DNA of 64,000 nt, from NCBI GenBank assembly GCA_009377755.1, contig WHTM01000014.1:36354-100353 (forward strand). The letters are read 5' to 3'. Positions 18,551 to 27,041 of this stretch are shown here, one piece after another. Origin of the DNA: Hyphomicrobiales bacterium (GTDB lineage: Bacteria; Pseudomonadota; Alphaproteobacteria; Rhizobiales; Xanthobacteraceae). Numbering within the stretch: the first letter of the stretch is position 1; each line of letters opens with the position of its first letter. The translations under genes and the position numbers were made by a program. The notes beneath the pieces were generated by a model. That model ran no database searches. It was not told where the DNA came from and saw only the letters and a list, made by a program, of their open reading frames with translations.

Positions 18551-19515
18551 CCGCGCCTGTTGATGCACCGACGGCCGCCGGGCGGATGTGCCCGTGCGAC
18601 TATCGCTATGCGGCGTCGGTGTTCGACGGCCCGGCCGATCTGCATGCCGAAGTGCTCTACGTGGTCGGCGGTCTCTACGGCAACATCGCCGCGCTCGACG
18701 CCATCGAGACGTTGGCGGGGCAAGAGTCCGAGCCGGTGACGATCGTGTTCAACGGCGACTTTCACTGGTTCGATGCCGAGCCCGGCTGGTTCGCGGCAAT
18801 CGACAACCGGATCGCCCGCTACCCGGCGCTGCGCGGCAACATCGAGACGGAGATCGCCCGGGCGAATGACATCGGCGCCGGCTGCGGCTGCGCCTATCCG
18901 GCCAATGTCGCGGGCAATGTCGTGACGTGGTCGAACGCAATCCTTGCCGAGCTCCGTGATGTGCTGGCGCCGGACCGTGCCGGACGTTTGGGCGCGCTGC
19001 CGATGCATCTCGTCGCTGCGGTCGGCGGATTGCGGGTCGGCGTCGTGCACGGCGACGCCACCTCACTCGCCGGTTGGAATTTCGCGCACGATCGGCTTGC
19101 CGATCCGGCGCGGCGCGCGGAACTCCCGGCGCTGCATGAGGCGTCGACCATCGACGTCTTCACCTCAACCCACACCTGCCTTGCCGCGCTATGCGACGTC
19201 CTTGGACCAAACCGGGTGACCGTGATCAACAACGGCGCCGCGGGGATGCCGAATTTTTCCGGCGCACGCTTCGGCGTGATCACGCGTATCGCCACGCACC
19301 CGTCGCCGCATCCGCCGCTCTACGGCCTGGTGCGCGACGGTGTATGCATCGATGCCCTGGCGATCCGCTACGACACCGATTTCTTCCGGCGCGATTTCCT
19401 CGCCCGCTGGCCGGAGGGCTCGCCCGCACACCTCTCCTACTTCCGCCGGCTCATGCACGGCCCCGACCACACGATCGAAGCCGCAGTGCTGGCGCGCGAC
19501 GTGATGGCCGCGTGA
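18547..19515 (+). CDS. Metallophosphoesterase-like protein with altered metal-ligand motifs
   Basis: 322 residues with the overall order of calcineurin-like phosphoesterase motifs: 'VGGLYGNIAALDA' near 36, 'VFNGDFHWFD' near 65, 'LRGNIETEIA' near 97, 'VVHGDAT' near 166 and 'FTSTHTC' near 206. In canonical enzymes the first is GD-x-HGN and the third GN(H/C)E. Here the first Asp and His are Gly and Tyr, and the His of the third is Ile, while later His and Asp residues survive. So the fold is kept but the two-metal centre is probably changed. It overlaps arsS by 4 bp and belongs to the same operon. Confidence 0.82.
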   Translation: MTAPVDAPTAAGRMCPCDYRYAASVFDGPADLHAEVLYVVGGLYGNIAALDAIETLAGQESEPVTIVFNGDFHWFDAEPGWFAAIDNRIARYPALRGNIETEIARANDIGAGCGCAYPANVAGNVVTWSNAILAELRDVLAPDRAGRLGALPMHLVAAVGGLRVGVVHGDATSLAGWNFAHDRLADPARRAELPALHEASTIDVFTSTHTCLAALCDVLGPNRVTVINNGAAGMPNFSGARFGVITRIATHPSPHPPLYGLVRDGVCIDALAIRYDTDFFRRDFLARWPEGSPAHLSYFRRLMHGPDHTIEAAVLARDVMAA

Positions 19516-19527
19516 GGTCGCGGTGCT

Positions 19528-20223
19528 ATGCCGGCGCTCTCCATTATCGTTCCGGTGCTCAACGAGGAGGCCGGCATCGTTGCCGCGCTCGAAGCGCTTG
19601 CCGACTATCGGCGGTTTGGCCATGAGGTGATCGTGGTGGACGGCGGCAGCAACGATCGTACCGCCGAGCTTGCGCGCCCGCTGGCCGATTTGGTGATCGA
19701 CGCATCGCGTGGACGCGCCGCGCAGATGAACGCCGGGGCCGCGCGCGCCGCCGACGATATCCTGGTATTCTTGCACGTAGACACGCGGCTTCCACCTGCG
19801 TCCGACTGTCTGATCATCGACGGACTGCGGCGCTCCGGCTGCCTCTGGGGCCGGTTCGACGTCGACATCGCAGGCAGGAACCCCATGCTTCGCATCGTTG
19901 CAGCCACGATGAACCTCCGCTCGCGCCTGAGCGGCATCGCCACCGGCGATCAGGCGATCTTCGTCACCCGCGAGGCGTTTGCCGAATGCGGCGGTTATCC
20001 CGACATTCCGCTGATGGAGGACATCGCGCTGTCGCGGCGGCTCAAGCGCCTCAGCAGGCCGCTGTGCTTGCGCCCGCGGGTCACCACCTCGGGCCGCCGG
20101 TGGGAGCAGCGCGGCGCGCTCCGCACCATCCTGCTGATGTGGCGCCTGCGCCTCGCGTATTTTCTCGGCGCCGAACCGAACGCATTGGCGCGGCGCTACG
20201 GCTATGTCCCGCGCGAAGACTGA
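19528..20223 (+). CDS. TIGR04283-type arsenosugar-cluster glycosyltransferase
   Basis: 231-residue family 2 glycosyltransferase with 'LSIIVPVLNEEAGIVAALEA' at the N-terminus, nucleotide-sugar site 'VIVVDGGSNDRTAELA', 'RAAQMNAGA', and the metal-binding DxD-like 'FLHVDTRLP'. 'IATGDQAIFVTREAFAECGG' and 'PLMEDIALSRRLKRL' match TIGR04283 proteins, which co-occur with ArsS. It begins 12 bp after the phosphoesterase-like gene and overlaps the next gene by 20 bp. No membrane anchor is evident. Transfer of a sugar-like group to an arsenosugar precursor is inferred from context. Confidence 0.88.
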   Translation: MPALSIIVPVLNEEAGIVAALEALADYRRFGHEVIVVDGGSNDRTAELARPLADLVIDASRGRAAQMNAGAARAADDILVFLHVDTRLPPASDCLIIDGLRRSGCLWGRFDVDIAGRNPMLRIVAATMNLRSRLSGIATGDQAIFVTREAFAECGGYPDIPLMEDIALSRRLKRLSRPLCLRPRVTTSGRRWEQRGALRTILLMWRLRLAYFLGAEPNALARRYGYVPRED

Positions 20224-20863
20224 AACGGTCGCGATCGCTGTGCTGGCCAAAGCGCCGGTGCCGGGCCTCGCCAAGACGCGGCTCGCGCGGGCGCTGGGGG
20301 ACGTCGCGGCCGCAGCGTTGCAGGAACGACTCACGGCGGAGGCCGTTGCTGCCGCCTGCGCGGCGGCGATCGGCCCGGTGACGCTGTGGGGAACGCCTGA
20401 TACATCGCACGCGAGCTTTCGCGCGCTGGCGCAGCGCCACGGCATATCGTTGGCCCAGCAGCCCGACGGCGGCCTCGGCGCGCGAATGCTCGCCGCCATC
20501 GAAGCAGCGCACGGCCCGGCCCTGGTGATCGGCGCCGATTGTCCGACCCTGGCGCCGCGGCATCTCGCGATCTCAGCGGAGCACCTGAACGATGGCATCG
20601 ATGCCGTGCTGATCCCGGCGGACGACGGCGGCTACGTGCTAATCGGCATGCGCCGGCCGCGGCCGGCGTTGTTCAACGATATGATCTGGAGCACAGACAG
20701 CGTCGCAACGGAAACGCGCCGGCGGCTGGCGCGGATGGGCTTGAGCTGGCGCGAGCCGGCGCGGTTGTGGGACGTCGACCGGCCGGAGGATGTGGCGCGG
20801 CTGCAAGCCGCAAGACTGGAAGACTTGCTGCCGGCCGATCGCATACTATTCCAAGCCCGATAG
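20204..20863 (+). CDS. TIGR04282-type (DUF2064) glycosyltransferase-like protein
   Basis: 219 residues of the CofC/MobA-like nucleotidyltransferase fold: 'VLAKAPVPGLAKTRLARALG' at the N-terminus is the signature, then 'QPDGGLGARMLAAIEA', 'LVIGADCPTLAP' and 'LIPADDGGYVLIGM'. This is TIGR04282 (DUF2064), regularly coded next to TIGR04283 glycosyltransferases and ArsS. It overlaps the previous gene by 20 bp and is the last gene of the four-gene operon. The exact reaction is unknown. Confidence 0.88.
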   Translation: MSRAKTETVAIAVLAKAPVPGLAKTRLARALGDVAAAALQERLTAEAVAAACAAAIGPVTLWGTPDTSHASFRALAQRHGISLAQQPDGGLGARMLAAIEAAHGPALVIGADCPTLAPRHLAISAEHLNDGIDAVLIPADDGGYVLIGMRRPRPALFNDMIWSTDSVATETRRRLARMGLSWREPARLWDVDRPEDVARLQAARLEDLLPADRILFQAR

Positions 20864-20865
20864 CA

Positions 20866-20900
20866 CGCGGCGGCCGATAACGATTCAACCGGCCGCCGCG
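20866..20900. terminator. Strong hairpin at the end of the arsenosugar operon
   Basis: CGCGGCGGCCG (20866-20876) and its perfect complement (20890-20900) form an 11-bp all-GC stem with a 13-nt loop, starting two bases after the stop of the last operon gene. No U-run follows, so it may act as a transcript-end stabiliser or a Rho-assisted terminator and not as a classical intrinsic one. Confidence 0.55.
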
Positions 20901-20990
20901 CCGACAGGAGTCTTCGGGGACTGAGGCGCCTGTCAAACTTGCCGACGTTTGTGTGGAGGAACGCTCGTCAGCCTTTAGCGCGCACGCTCA

Positions 20991-21260
20991 CTAGATACCG
21001 TTCCAGCCCTCGTGGTACGGCTTGGACGTGCGATCGAAGAGGGCCTTCTCCCCGGCAGTGAACGGCCTCACGGACCGCACCTGCGGCACATCCGCCGACG
21101 CGAATGCGTCCTTCGGCATGTTCATCTGCAGGCCCGTCCAGCCCTCATGATAGGGCTTCGACGTGCGGTCGAAGAGCGCCATTTCCTCAGACGTGTAGGC
21201 CGAGGCCGTTGCAGCAGCACCCAATGCGAACGTAGTGGCAAGAGCAATGATCTTCAGCAT
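20991..21260 (-). CDS. Small secreted protein with a duplicated FDRTSKPYHEGW motif
   Basis: 89 residues. An N-terminal signal peptide (about 1-21, 'MLKIIALATTFALGAAATAS') is followed by two copies of the same motif: 'EEMALFDRTSKPYHEGWTGL' near 25-44 and 'GEKALFDRTSKPYHEGWNGI' near 70-89, joined by a linker of about 25 residues. The 14-residue core ALFDRTSKPYHEGW is identical in both. No cysteines are present in the mature part. I do not recognise the family; the motif has aromatic, His and acidic residues that could bind a ligand or metal. Confidence 0.72.
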   Translation of the reverse strand: MLKIIALATTFALGAAATASAYTSEEMALFDRTSKPYHEGWTGLQMNMPKDAFASADVPQVRSVRPFTAGEKALFDRTSKPYHEGWNGI

Positions 21261-21463
21261 TGTCGTCTCTCTTGTTGCTTGATGAGCCCAGTGCCCATCA
21301 TGCGGGAGACTTCGGCGGGTACGAGGCTGGGGTTACTCACGGGCGAATCAACGAATCGTGTGCTGCCGTCCACAGCCGACGCCGGATTTCGTGAAGTCGA
21401 TTTCGTGAAATCAAAGGCCGGACGATTCCAACAAGCTCGTCGCAGCACGGATCGAGAGGTCCG

Positions 21464-22558
21464 TCACTTGCGCGCGGCGCCCGGCCACATCCCCGGTGCG
21501 ACGCGCTTGTATTGCAGCGGCCGCGCCACCTCGCCGCCGAGCGCCCGTCCCGCACGCCAGCCCCAGTGCGGATCGTCGAGCATGGCGCGCGCCACCGCGA
21601 CGCAATCGGCCTTGCCTTCGGCGACGACGGCTTCCGCCTGCTCGGGCGTCATGATCAGCCCGACGGTGCGCGTCACGAGGCCAACCTCGCGCTTGATCCG
21701 TTCCGCCAGCGGCGCGTTGTAGCCGGACGTCGTCGGATTGCGGGTATCGGCGCGGATGCCGCCCGATGAAACGTCGACGTAATCCAGTCCCGCCCGCTTC
21801 AGCATCCGCGCGCAGGCCACGCCGTCGTCAGGGCTGAGGCCGTCATCGTGCCAGTCGCTGGCGGTCATCCGTGCGCCGAGCGGGATGCCGTTCGGCACGG
21901 CGTCGCGAACGGCGCGGACCACATCGAGCGGAAATCGCATGCGGCCTTCCAGCGTGCCGCCATACGCGTCGTTGCGCTGGTTCGACAGCGGCGAGACGAA
22001 TTCGTGCAGCAGGTATCCGTGCGCCATGTGCAGCTCGACGGCGTCGAAGCCGATCCGCACGGCGCGGCGCGCGGCCAGCGCGAAGGCTTCCGGGATGCGC
22101 GCAAGGTCCTCGGCGGTGGCGGCGCGCGGCGTCGCCCACCCGGGTCCGAAGGGTATCGCCGAAGGGGCGATGGTCTGCCAGGCGTCGTCACCGTTGAGGC
22201 TGCTGCCGCCTTCCCAGGGACGCTGCGCCGAGCCCTTACGGCCGGCATGTGCAATCTGGACGGCAAGCTTGGCGGTGCCGATGCGCTTGCAGTGCGCGAC
22301 GACGCGCGCCAGCGCTGCTTCGGAGGCATCGGAATAGAGGCCGAGACAACCGTGCGTGATGCGGCCCTGGCGTTCGACATCGGTCATCTCCACGACGAGG
22401 AGGCCGGCGCCGGAATTCGCCAGCATGCCGAGATGCGTCATGTGCCAGTCGCCGGCGCAGCCGTCGTCGGCGCTGTACTGGCACATCGGCGACACGACGA
22501 TGCGGTTGGCGAATTCGATATCGGCAACGCGAAGGGGCGAGAACAACGTGGCTGTCAT
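21464..22558 (-). CDS. NADH:flavin oxidoreductase, Old Yellow Enzyme family (YqjM class)
   Basis: 364-residue FMN-dependent ene-reductase. YqjM-class features: 'NRIVVSPMCQYSADDG' with the FMN-tuning Cys, 'WHMTHLGMLANSGAGLLVVE', 'VQIAHAGRKGS', 'DAVELHMAHGYLLHEFVSPL' containing the substrate-binding His pair, 'NQRNDAYGG' and 'DCVAVARAMLDDPHW' near the phosphate site. Length is typical. These enzymes reduce activated C=C bonds with NAD(P)H; the natural substrate is unknown. It stands alone on the minus strand. Confidence 0.93.
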   Translation of the reverse strand: MTATLFSPLRVADIEFANRIVVSPMCQYSADDGCAGDWHMTHLGMLANSGAGLLVVEMTDVERQGRITHGCLGLYSDASEAALARVVAHCKRIGTAKLAVQIAHAGRKGSAQRPWEGGSSLNGDDAWQTIAPSAIPFGPGWATPRAATAEDLARIPEAFALAARRAVRIGFDAVELHMAHGYLLHEFVSPLSNQRNDAYGGTLEGRMRFPLDVVRAVRDAVPNGIPLGARMTASDWHDDGLSPDDGVACARMLKRAGLDYVDVSSGGIRADTRNPTTSGYNAPLAERIKREVGLVTRTVGLIMTPEQAEAVVAEGKADCVAVARAMLDDPHWGWRAGRALGGEVARPLQYKRVAPGMWPGAARK

Positions 22559-22660
22559 GAGATCATGGGCCGGCGGATGGCGGGGTAGCGATCATAAGGA
22601 CCACACCCGGGGGTGCAAGCACCCGCAGGACCGGCCACGGTCACGTCTCGCTTAGATGCG

Positions 22661-22888
22661 CTATTCAGCCGCGATGCCGTGTTCGTCTGGCTCCCGCGCG
22701 ATCTGCGCCCAGGTATCGGCGGCGTGAATCACTTCGCGCATCCGTGCCAGAAACTGCTCTTCCGTGTAGTAGTGCGTCCAGCGGCCACTGCGATACAGCT
22801 CGACGAAGTGGGCGCAGCGCCGTTCGGCCAGGTCGCGCCATTTCTTCGCGACATCGCCATAGGGTTGGCTCTTGACCCGTGCCGACAT
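22661..22888 (-). CDS. Small conserved protein, TIGR03809-like
   Basis: 75 residues, soluble and helical: 'YGDVAKKWRDLAERRCAHFV' then 'ELYRSGRWTHYYTEEQFLAR'. This resembles TIGR03809, a short family of unknown function restricted to Hyphomicrobiales. No motif suggests activity. It lies alone between the ene-reductase and the ABC transporter operon. The family name is from memory of its pattern, not from a search. Confidence 0.7.
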   Translation of the reverse strand: MSARVKSQPYGDVAKKWRDLAERRCAHFVELYRSGRWTHYYTEEQFLARMREVIHAADTWAQIAREPDEHGIAAE

Positions 22889-23048
22889 GGGGTTCGCCAG
22901 AGGCTGGCGCCAATTGTGGTATTGCCATACTCCCGCAACCGCATTGAGCCGGCGATTGGATCCGCTCCGTTACCCACAACTTCGGCTGCGTGAAACCGCT
23001 TCTAGCTGATTCGCGAATATTTCAAACAGGATGGCCAACTGAAATCAT

Positions 23049-24014
23049 TCAAAGCTTGATCCGCAGCGCGTGCGCGATCTCGCCGATGATGCCGCGGCGG
23101 AACAGCATGACGCAGATGACGAAGACCGTTCCCTGCACGACCAGCACCCACTGCCCGATCTGCGCCAGGTAGTTCTGCATCGAGATCACGATGAAAGCGC
23201 CGATCACCGGACCGAATACGGTGCCGAGCCCACCGACCAGCGTCATCAGCACCACCTCGCCGGACATCGGCCAGTCGACGTCGGTGAGCGAAGCCAGTTG
23301 GAACACGATCGCCTTGGTCGCCCCCGCGACGCCGGCAAAGGTCGCGGAGAGCACGAAGGCGACGAGCTTGTAGCGGTCGGTCTTGTAGCCGAGCGAGATT
23401 GCGCGGGTCTCGTTTTCGCGGATCGCCTTGAGGACTTCGCCGAACGGCGAATGGATGATCCGGTAGATCAGCAGAAAGCACCCGAGAAAGATCGCCAGCA
23501 CCGTGAAGTACATGTTCATCGGGTTGACGAGATCGATGACCCCAAACAGGTATCCGCGCGGCACCGCCTGGATGCCGTCCTCTCCGCCAGTGAACGGCGC
23601 TTGCACCGCAAAGAAGAACATCATCTGTGCCAGGGCCAGCGTGATCATGGCAAAATAGATGCCCTGGCGCCGGATCGCGATCGAGCCCGCGACGAGGCCG
23701 AGCACCGCTGCGGTCGCCGCGCCGAGCAGGATGGCGAGCTCGGGGGTCAGGCCCCAGGCCTTGGCGGTATAGGCGCAGACATAGCTCGCCCAGCCGAAAT
23801 ACAGCGCATGTCCGAACGACAGCAGCCCGACATAGCCGATGAGCAGATTGAAGGCGCAGGCGAACAGCGCAAAACACAGCGCTTTCATCAAGAACAGCGG
23901 ATAGATGAACAGCGGGGCGATCAGAAAGAAGCCGACCATCACCGCGAACGCGATCGTTTCGCTCCACGACCGCGTCGGCTTGGCCGCAACCGCCGCGGGG
24001 CTGGCGATGGTCAT
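23049..24014 (-). CDS. livM: Branched-chain amino-acid-type ABC transporter permease LivM
   Basis: 321 residues with about nine to ten membrane segments. Family segments: 'ALFACAFNLLIGYVGLLSFG', 'YFAMITLALAQMMFFF', 'GGEDGIQAVPRG', 'AIRENETRAISLGY' (ATPase-coupling EAA-like loop) and 'LVGGLGTVFGPVIGAF'. Start at ATG 24014 (MTIASPAAVA) overlaps the livH stop by 4 bp. It is the last gene of the livG-livF-livK-livH-livM unit. HAAT-family systems import amino acids, urea, amides or aromatic acids, so the substrate is open. Confidence 0.93.
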   Translation of the reverse strand: MTIASPAAVAAKPTRSWSETIAFAVMVGFFLIAPLFIYPLFLMKALCFALFACAFNLLIGYVGLLSFGHALYFGWASYVCAYTAKAWGLTPELAILLGAATAAVLGLVAGSIAIRRQGIYFAMITLALAQMMFFFAVQAPFTGGEDGIQAVPRGYLFGVIDLVNPMNMYFTVLAIFLGCFLLIYRIIHSPFGEVLKAIRENETRAISLGYKTDRYKLVAFVLSATFAGVAGATKAIVFQLASLTDVDWPMSGEVVLMTLVGGLGTVFGPVIGAFIVISMQNYLAQIGQWVLVVQGTVFVICVMLFRRGIIGEIAHALRIKL

Positions 24015-24898
24015 ACCCGCCTCCCGAACAGGCCGGCCGGCCGAATGATCAGCACGATCGCCATGATGATGAAGATCACCGTGTTCGACGCCTCCGGGAA
24101 GAACACCTTGGTCAACCCTTCGATGAGACCGAGGCCGAAGCCGGTGACGATCGCGCCCATGATCGAACCCATGCCGCCGATGACCACCACGGCGAACACG
24201 ACGATAATCAGGTGCGAGCCCATCTGCGGGCTGACGTTGTAGATCGGCGCCGCCATCACGCCTGCGAGCGCCGCGAGGGCGACGCCGAAGCCGTAGGTGA
24301 GCGTGATCATGCGCGGCACATTGATGCCGAAGGCACGCACCAGGGTCGGGTTTTCGGTGGCAGCGCGCAGATAGGCGCCGAGCCGCGTGCGCTCGATCAC
24401 GAACCAGGTCGCGAGACAGACCGCGAGGGAGAAAACCACCACCCAGGCGCGGTAGTTCGGCAGGAACATGAAGCCTAGATTCTGCCCGCCCTGCAGCGCG
24501 TCCGGGATGCGGTACGGCAGGCCCGACGAGCCGAAATAATTGCGGAACACCCCCTCGATGACGAGCGCGAGACCGAAGGTGAGCAGCAGGCCGTAAAGGT
24601 GGTCGAGCTTGTACAGCCATTGCAGGAACAGCCGCTCGACGATAATGCCGGTGAAGCCGACCAGGATCGGCGCGATGACGAGCGCCGCCCAGTAGTTGAT
24701 GCCGGCCCATTGCAGCAGGAAGTAGGCCACGAACGCGCCCATCATGTATTGGGCACCGTGCGTGAAGTTGATGATGTTGAGCATGCCGAAGATAACGGCA
24801 AGGCCCAGGCTCAGCAGCGCATAGAACGAGCCGTTGATCAGCCCGATCAGCAGTTGTCCGAACAGCGCCTGCGAGGGGATGCCGAAGATTTCGAACAT
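24011..24898 (-). CDS. livH: Branched-chain amino-acid-type ABC transporter permease LivH
   Basis: 295 residues, start ATG 24898 (MFEIFGIPSQALFG). LivH features: 'GLINGSFYALLSLGLAVIFG', 'MLNIINFTHGAQYMMGAFV', 'ATENPTLVRAFGINVPRMIT' (coupling loop) and 'VVIGGMGSIMGAIVTGFGLG'. An upstream in-frame extension to 25030 would read through the palindromic repeat between livK and livH and is rejected. The 4-bp overlap with livM indicates coupled translation. Confidence 0.93.
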   Translation of the reverse strand: MFEIFGIPSQALFGQLLIGLINGSFYALLSLGLAVIFGMLNIINFTHGAQYMMGAFVAYFLLQWAGINYWAALVIAPILVGFTGIIVERLFLQWLYKLDHLYGLLLTFGLALVIEGVFRNYFGSSGLPYRIPDALQGGQNLGFMFLPNYRAWVVVFSLAVCLATWFVIERTRLGAYLRAATENPTLVRAFGINVPRMITLTYGFGVALAALAGVMAAPIYNVSPQMGSHLIIVVFAVVVIGGMGSIMGAIVTGFGLGLIEGLTKVFFPEASNTVIFIIMAIVLIIRPAGLFGRRV

Positions 24899-24924
24899 GC
24901 GGGTCTTGCCAATCGGTGACGTTA

Positions 24925-25059
24925 CCTCCCCCTGAAAGGGGGAGGTCGCTCGCACGCGATTGCGTGCGAGCGGGTGGGGGTCATCAGTCGACTCTATTGT
25001 GAGACCCTCACCCGGTCGCTTGCTTCGCAAGCGACCACCCTCCCCTTTTCACGGGAGGG
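24925..25059. repeat. Complex palindromic repeat between livK and livH
   Basis: A cluster of adjacent hairpins: CCTCCCCC (24925-24932) with GGGGGAGG (24938-24945); GCTCGCACGC (24948-24957) with GCGTGCGAGC (24962-24971); GGTCGCTTGC (25014-25023) with GCAAGCGACC (25027-25036); CCCTCCC (25038-25044) with GGGAGGG (25053-25059). The outer CCTCCCC/GGGAGG ends resemble the repeat at 39804-39941. Such elements are dispersed between genes in this bacterial group. Inside an operon it may modulate livH-livM expression. Confidence 0.85.
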
Positions 25060-25069
25060 ATTAAGACCA

Positions 25070-26284
25070 TCAGCTCTTCACCAGCGGGCAGCCGCCCTCC
25101 TTGATCGGACGGAAGGCTTCCTCCGCCGGGATCGTCGCCCGCAGCTTGTAGAGATCCCACGGGCCTTTCGACTCGGCCGGCTTCTTCACCTCGAACAGGT
25201 ACATCGGGTGAATCTTGCGGCCATCGACACGGATCGTGCCCTTGCCGAACAGGCTGTCGTCGGTCGGCATGGACTTCATCTTCTCCACCACCGCCTTGCC
25301 GTCACTGTCGGTTTTGAGCTCCGAGACGGCCTTGAGGTAGTGCGTGACCGCGGAATAGACGCCGGCATGGATCATGCTCGGGTAAACGCCACGATTGCGC
25401 TCGGCGAACTTCTTGGCGAATGCCCGGTTCGCGTCATTCTGGTCCCAGTACCAGGCCTCGGTGAAGACCAGGCCCTGCGCGGTCGGCAGCCCAAGCGCCT
25501 TGATGTCGGTGAGGAAGATCAGAAGCGCGGCGAGGCTCTGCCCGCCACGGACGATGCCGAATTCCGCCGCCTGCTTGATCGCGTTGGTGGTGTCCGCACC
25601 GGCATTGGCGAGGCCGATGATCTGCGCCTTGGACGCCTGCGCCTGCAGCAGGAACGATGAGAAGTCGGTGGCCGGGAACGGATGCCGCACCTTGCCGAGA
25701 ACCTTGCCGCCGTTCTTCTCCACGACCGCCGCCGTGTCCCGCTCGAGCGCGTGCCCGAAGGCGTAGTCGGCGGTGAGGAAGAACCAGGTCTTGCCGCCCG
25801 TCTTGACGATGGCATTGCCGGTGCCGTTGGCGAGCGCCCAGGTGTCGTACGTCCAATGGATTGTGTTGGGAGAGCATGCTTTGCCCGTGAGGTCGGATGC
25901 GGCCGCGCCCGACACCAGGAACACCTTGTTCTTCTCCTTGACGATCTGATTGACCGCCAACGCCACCGAGGAGGTCGGCACGTCGACGATCATGTCGACC
26001 TGATCGCGGTCGATCCACTGCCGCACCACGTTGGAGCCGATGTCCGGCTTGTTCTGATGATCGGCGCCGACGATCTCGACCTTGAGCCCCTTGGCCGCGG
26101 CGCCGAAGTCTTCGACCGCCATTTGCGCGGCGACGACCGAGCCCTGCCCGCTCAGGTCGGCGTAGGTTCCTGACATGTCGTTCATCACGCCGATCTTGAC
26201 GACACCGTCGCTGATCTGTGCCTGCGCCGTACCGCAAGCAACGGCGGCGACCATTGCCAGCGCCAATGTGAAGAGATGTTTCAT
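25070..26284 (-). CDS. livK: ABC transporter periplasmic ligand-binding protein, LivK type
   Basis: 404 residues with a Sec signal peptide (about 1-22, ending AQA). The type-I periplasmic binding fold is shown by 'ISDGVVKIGVMNDMSGTYAD', 'GSNVVRQWIDRDQVDMIVDV', 'SGAAASDLTGKACSPNTIHW', 'FFLTADYAFGHALERDT' and 'IGLANAGADTTNAIKQAAEF'. The binding signature differs from strict Leu/Ile/Val receptors and looks like the Peripla_BP_6 receptors of aromatic or amide solutes. The ATG is preceded by GGGAGG. It lies after livF (40-bp gap) and before the palindromic repeat. Confidence 0.92.
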   Translation of the reverse strand: MKHLFTLALAMVAAVACGTAQAQISDGVVKIGVMNDMSGTYADLSGQGSVVAAQMAVEDFGAAAKGLKVEIVGADHQNKPDIGSNVVRQWIDRDQVDMIVDVPTSSVALAVNQIVKEKNKVFLVSGAAASDLTGKACSPNTIHWTYDTWALANGTGNAIVKTGGKTWFFLTADYAFGHALERDTAAVVEKNGGKVLGKVRHPFPATDFSSFLLQAQASKAQIIGLANAGADTTNAIKQAAEFGIVRGGQSLAALLIFLTDIKALGLPTAQGLVFTEAWYWDQNDANRAFAKKFAERNRGVYPSMIHAGVYSAVTHYLKAVSELKTDSDGKAVVEKMKSMPTDDSLFGKGTIRVDGRKIHPMYLFEVKKPAESKGPWDLYKLRATIPAEEAFRPIKEGGCPLVKS

Positions 26285-26324
26285 GGCATACCTCCCTGGA
26301 CCGTTCAGATGACGGTCAGTTTAT

Positions 26325-27041
26325 TCACACACCAAGATAGTCGTGAAGCTTTTCGACGTTACGCTCGAGTTCCGCGTTAGCGAAACCATCGACGATCCGC
26401 CCATGTTCCATCACGTAGTAGCGGTCCGCCACCGTCGACGCGAAGCGGAAGTTCTGCTCGACCAGCAGGATCGTGAATCCCCGGCTTTTCAGCATGTGGA
26501 TCGTCCGGCCAATCTGCTGAATGATCACCGGCGCCAGCCCCTCGGTCGGCTCGTCAAGCAGCACGAGCCGGGCGCCGGTGCGCAGGATGCGGCCGATAGC
26601 CAGCATCTGCTGCTCGCCGCCGGACAGCTTGGTACCCTGGCTGCGCAGGCGCTCTTTCAGGTTGGGAAACAGCTCGAACACCTGGGCGGTGGTCAGACCG
26701 CCCGGCCGGACCTCGGGCGGGAGCAGCAGGTTCTCCTCGACGTCGAGGCTCGCGAAGATGCCCCGCTCCTCCGGGCAGAAGGCAAGGCCGGCGCGGGCGA
26801 TTTGATTGGAGGCGAGCCCGATCAGCTCACGGCCTTCGTACCGCACGGATCCCGTACGCGTGCCGATGATCCCCATGACGGCTTTCAGGGTCGTGGTCTT
26901 TCCGGCACCGTTACGGCCCAGCAGCGTGACCACCTCGCCAGATCGTACGTCGAACGTGACGCCGTGCAGAACGTGCGATTCCCCGTACCAGGCCTGCAGG
27001 TCCTCGACCAAGAGGAGCGTTTCGAGGGCGGCATCAGTCAT
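26325..27041 (-). CDS. livF: ABC transporter ATP-binding protein LivF
   Basis: 238 residues from ATG 27041 (MTDAALETLL). Walker A 'LLGRNGAGKTTTLKAVMG', Q-loop region 'LAFCPEERGIFASLDVEENL', signature 'TKLSGGEQQMLAIGRIL' and Walker B 'RLVLLDEPTEGLAPVI', then the switch His region 'ILLVEQNFRFA'. Typical LivF length and ending ('NVEKLHDYLGV'). Its start overlaps the livG end by 8 bp. Confidence 0.95.
   Translation of the reverse strand: MTDAALETLLLVEDLQAWYGESHVLHGVTFDVRSGEVVTLLGRNGAGKTTTLKAVMGIIGTRTGSVRYEGRELIGLASNQIARAGLAFCPEERGIFASLDVEENLLLPPEVRPGGLTTAQVFELFPNLKERLRSQGTKLSGGEQQMLAIGRILRTGARLVLLDEPTEGLAPVIIQQIGRTIHMLKSRGFTILLVEQNFRFASTVADRYYVMEHGRIVDGFANAELERNVEKLHDYLGV

Noticed and set aside
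23070..24242. 390-codon plus-strand open frame opposite livM/livH
   Set aside because: Shadow of the permease genes; extremely Asp/Arg/His-rich without structure.
24015..24710. N-terminal extension of livM upstream to 24710
   Set aside because: It would overlap livH almost fully in another frame. The family N-terminus starts at ATG 24014.
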